Shown: positions 14,483-14,939 of the stretch, piece by piece
Numbering within the stretch: the stretch's first letter is position 1
Layout: each line of letters starts with the position of its first letter
Assembly (NCBI GenBank): GCA_002683515.1
Contig: NYTN01000076.1
Location: 1-14,939, forward strand
DNA length: 14,939 nucleotides
Reading direction: 5' to 3'
From: Rhodobiaceae bacterium
GTDB lineage: Bacteria; Pseudomonadota; Alphaproteobacteria; RS24
Position numbers and translations under genes: made by a program
The notes under the pieces: model-generated
Told to the model about the DNA's origin: nothing
What the model saw: only the letters and a program-made list of their open reading frames with translations
The model's database searches: none

Positions 14483-14492
14483 TTGCTTGGTT

Positions 14493-14504
14493 TGTATTAA
14501 TACA
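14493..14504. promoter_or_regulatory. Perfect 12-bp palindrome TGTATTAATACA upstream of the MmgE/PrpD gene
   Basis: TGTATTAATACA reads the same on both strands. It lies 57 bp before the MmgE/PrpD start, between that gene and the YrdC-domain gene transcribed in the same direction. It has the form of a small dimeric-regulator site (TGTA-N4-TACA). No clear -35/-10 pair could be placed around it. Confidence 0.35.
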
Positions 14505-14542
14505 GCGGGGCTTTAACTTGCCTTGCTCAATTCAGCCAGTCT

Positions 14543-14939
14543 TTACTCAGCAGGTCTGGGTGGCATATCAATATTGAAATGCCGTTTTAGGATATCGCTG
14601 ATATTCTCATAGCAACAACCAAAACGAACCACCTCTAGCGTCTCGACATTTAAAAGAGTCGATGACATCCCTTGATGGGTATATTTCACGGGACCATAAT
14701 TCACGATGAAATCTGCCGCTTCTTTAATCTCATCCTGCACATCCTCTACACGGAAACGTGTACCGGTTGTTGAAACATTGGCAGATGAACCAAAGAAAAG
14801 CTGACCCGCCTCGAAAGATAGGCGTGTAATTTCTGAGTGAAAACGTCCGGCATTTGTGAGCATAGCAAGCGTGTTGTCCACTGTGCTTCGTGTGTAAAGC
14901 TCTTCTTCAATTGTACCAAACAACTCGTGTTCCGGGTTA
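14543..14939 (-). CDS. YrdC/Sua5-domain protein (threonylcarbamoyl-AMP synthase-like), C-terminal part, runs off the window
   Basis: The frame is open to the window edge, so this is the C-terminal 131 residues or so of a longer protein. A TTG at 14921-14923 is only a Leu codon inside NPEHELFGTIEEELY. The YrdC fold is recognised from FFGSSANVSTTGTRF (with the SxN nucleotide-binding motif), DVQDEI, FIVNYGPVKYTHQGMSST and VETLEVVRFGCCYENI, ending IDMPPRPAE. Members make threonylcarbamoyl-AMP from threonine, bicarbonate and ATP for tRNA t6A, or carry out related carbamoyl transfers. There is no extra Sua5 domain at the C terminus. The placement beside two amide/ureide hydrolases and an MmgE/PrpD gene is unlike that of a housekeeping tsaC, so it may be a divergent paralogue. 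The N-terminal KxR region, needed to judge activity, is outside the window. Confidence 0.72.
   Translation of the reverse strand, partial: NPEHELFGTIEEELYTRSTVDNTLAMLTNAGRFHSEITRLSFEAGQLFFGSSANVSTTGTRFRVEDVQDEIKEAADFIVNYGPVKYTHQGMSSTLLNVETLEVVRFGCCYENISDILKRHFNIDMPPRPAE

Noticed and set aside
14543..14923. Complete small gene starting at TTG 14923
   Set aside because: The frame continues without a stop to the window edge and the protein is recognisable only as the C-terminal part of a YrdC domain.

Overview
The window looks like part of an alphaproteobacterial chromosome of moderate GC. The main evidence is gene order: rplU-rpmA-obgE-proB-proA-nadD-rsfS-rlmH-envC-ctpA-rppH, ending near atpD-atpC, is an arrangement I associate with Alphaproteobacteria. 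A marine Rhodospirillales or SAR116-like origin would fit the base composition and accessory genes, but that is a guess. I see no insertion sequence, CRISPR array, tRNA, rRNA or phage gene.

Layout. (1) Positions 1-524, + strand: the last 43 residues of ATP synthase beta (atpD) and all of epsilon (atpC), the end of an F1Fo operon. A short hairpin then separates it from a convergent operon. (2) Positions 551-10641, - strand: a tightly packed unit read obgE, proB, proA, nadD, rsfS, rlmH, envC, ctpA, rppH, a 2-oxoglutarate/Fe(II) oxygenase, purU. Most gaps are 2-19 bp; the exceptions are 73 bp (nadD-rsfS) and 61 bp (envC-ctpA). It covers ribosome maturation, proline and NAD synthesis, envelope proteolysis/cell separation and RNA decapping, with two less expected metabolic genes at its distal end. 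(3) Positions 10671-11397, - strand: rplU-rpmA (L21, L27) with a good promoter upstream and a strong intrinsic terminator downstream. The terminator lies directly against the obgE promoter, whose perfect TATAAT is only 8 nt from the obgE ATG. (4) Positions 11398-11706: about 310 bp without a gene, holding the rplU promoter and several dyads/repeats. (5) Positions 11707-14939: an accessory metabolic cluster with two different isochorismatase-superfamily cysteine hydrolases transcribed divergently from a 64-bp gap, an MmgE/PrpD-family protein, and the C-terminal part of a YrdC/Sua5-domain protein cut by the window edge.

Regions 1-3 are housekeeping. Region 5 is the best candidate for something undescribed: two amide/ureide-type hydrolases, a PrpD-type dehydratase/epimerase/decarboxylase and a YrdC-domain protein suggest a small catabolic or salvage pathway for a carbamoylated or amidated organic acid, but the substrate cannot be read from sequence. 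Several starts need care. envC almost certainly starts at a TTG with a good ribosome binding site (5611) rather than at the ATG inside rlmH. rplU is better started at its second ATG (11397). ctpA is better started at 4395. The apparent TTG start of the YrdC gene is only a leucine codon in a frame that stays open to the window end.
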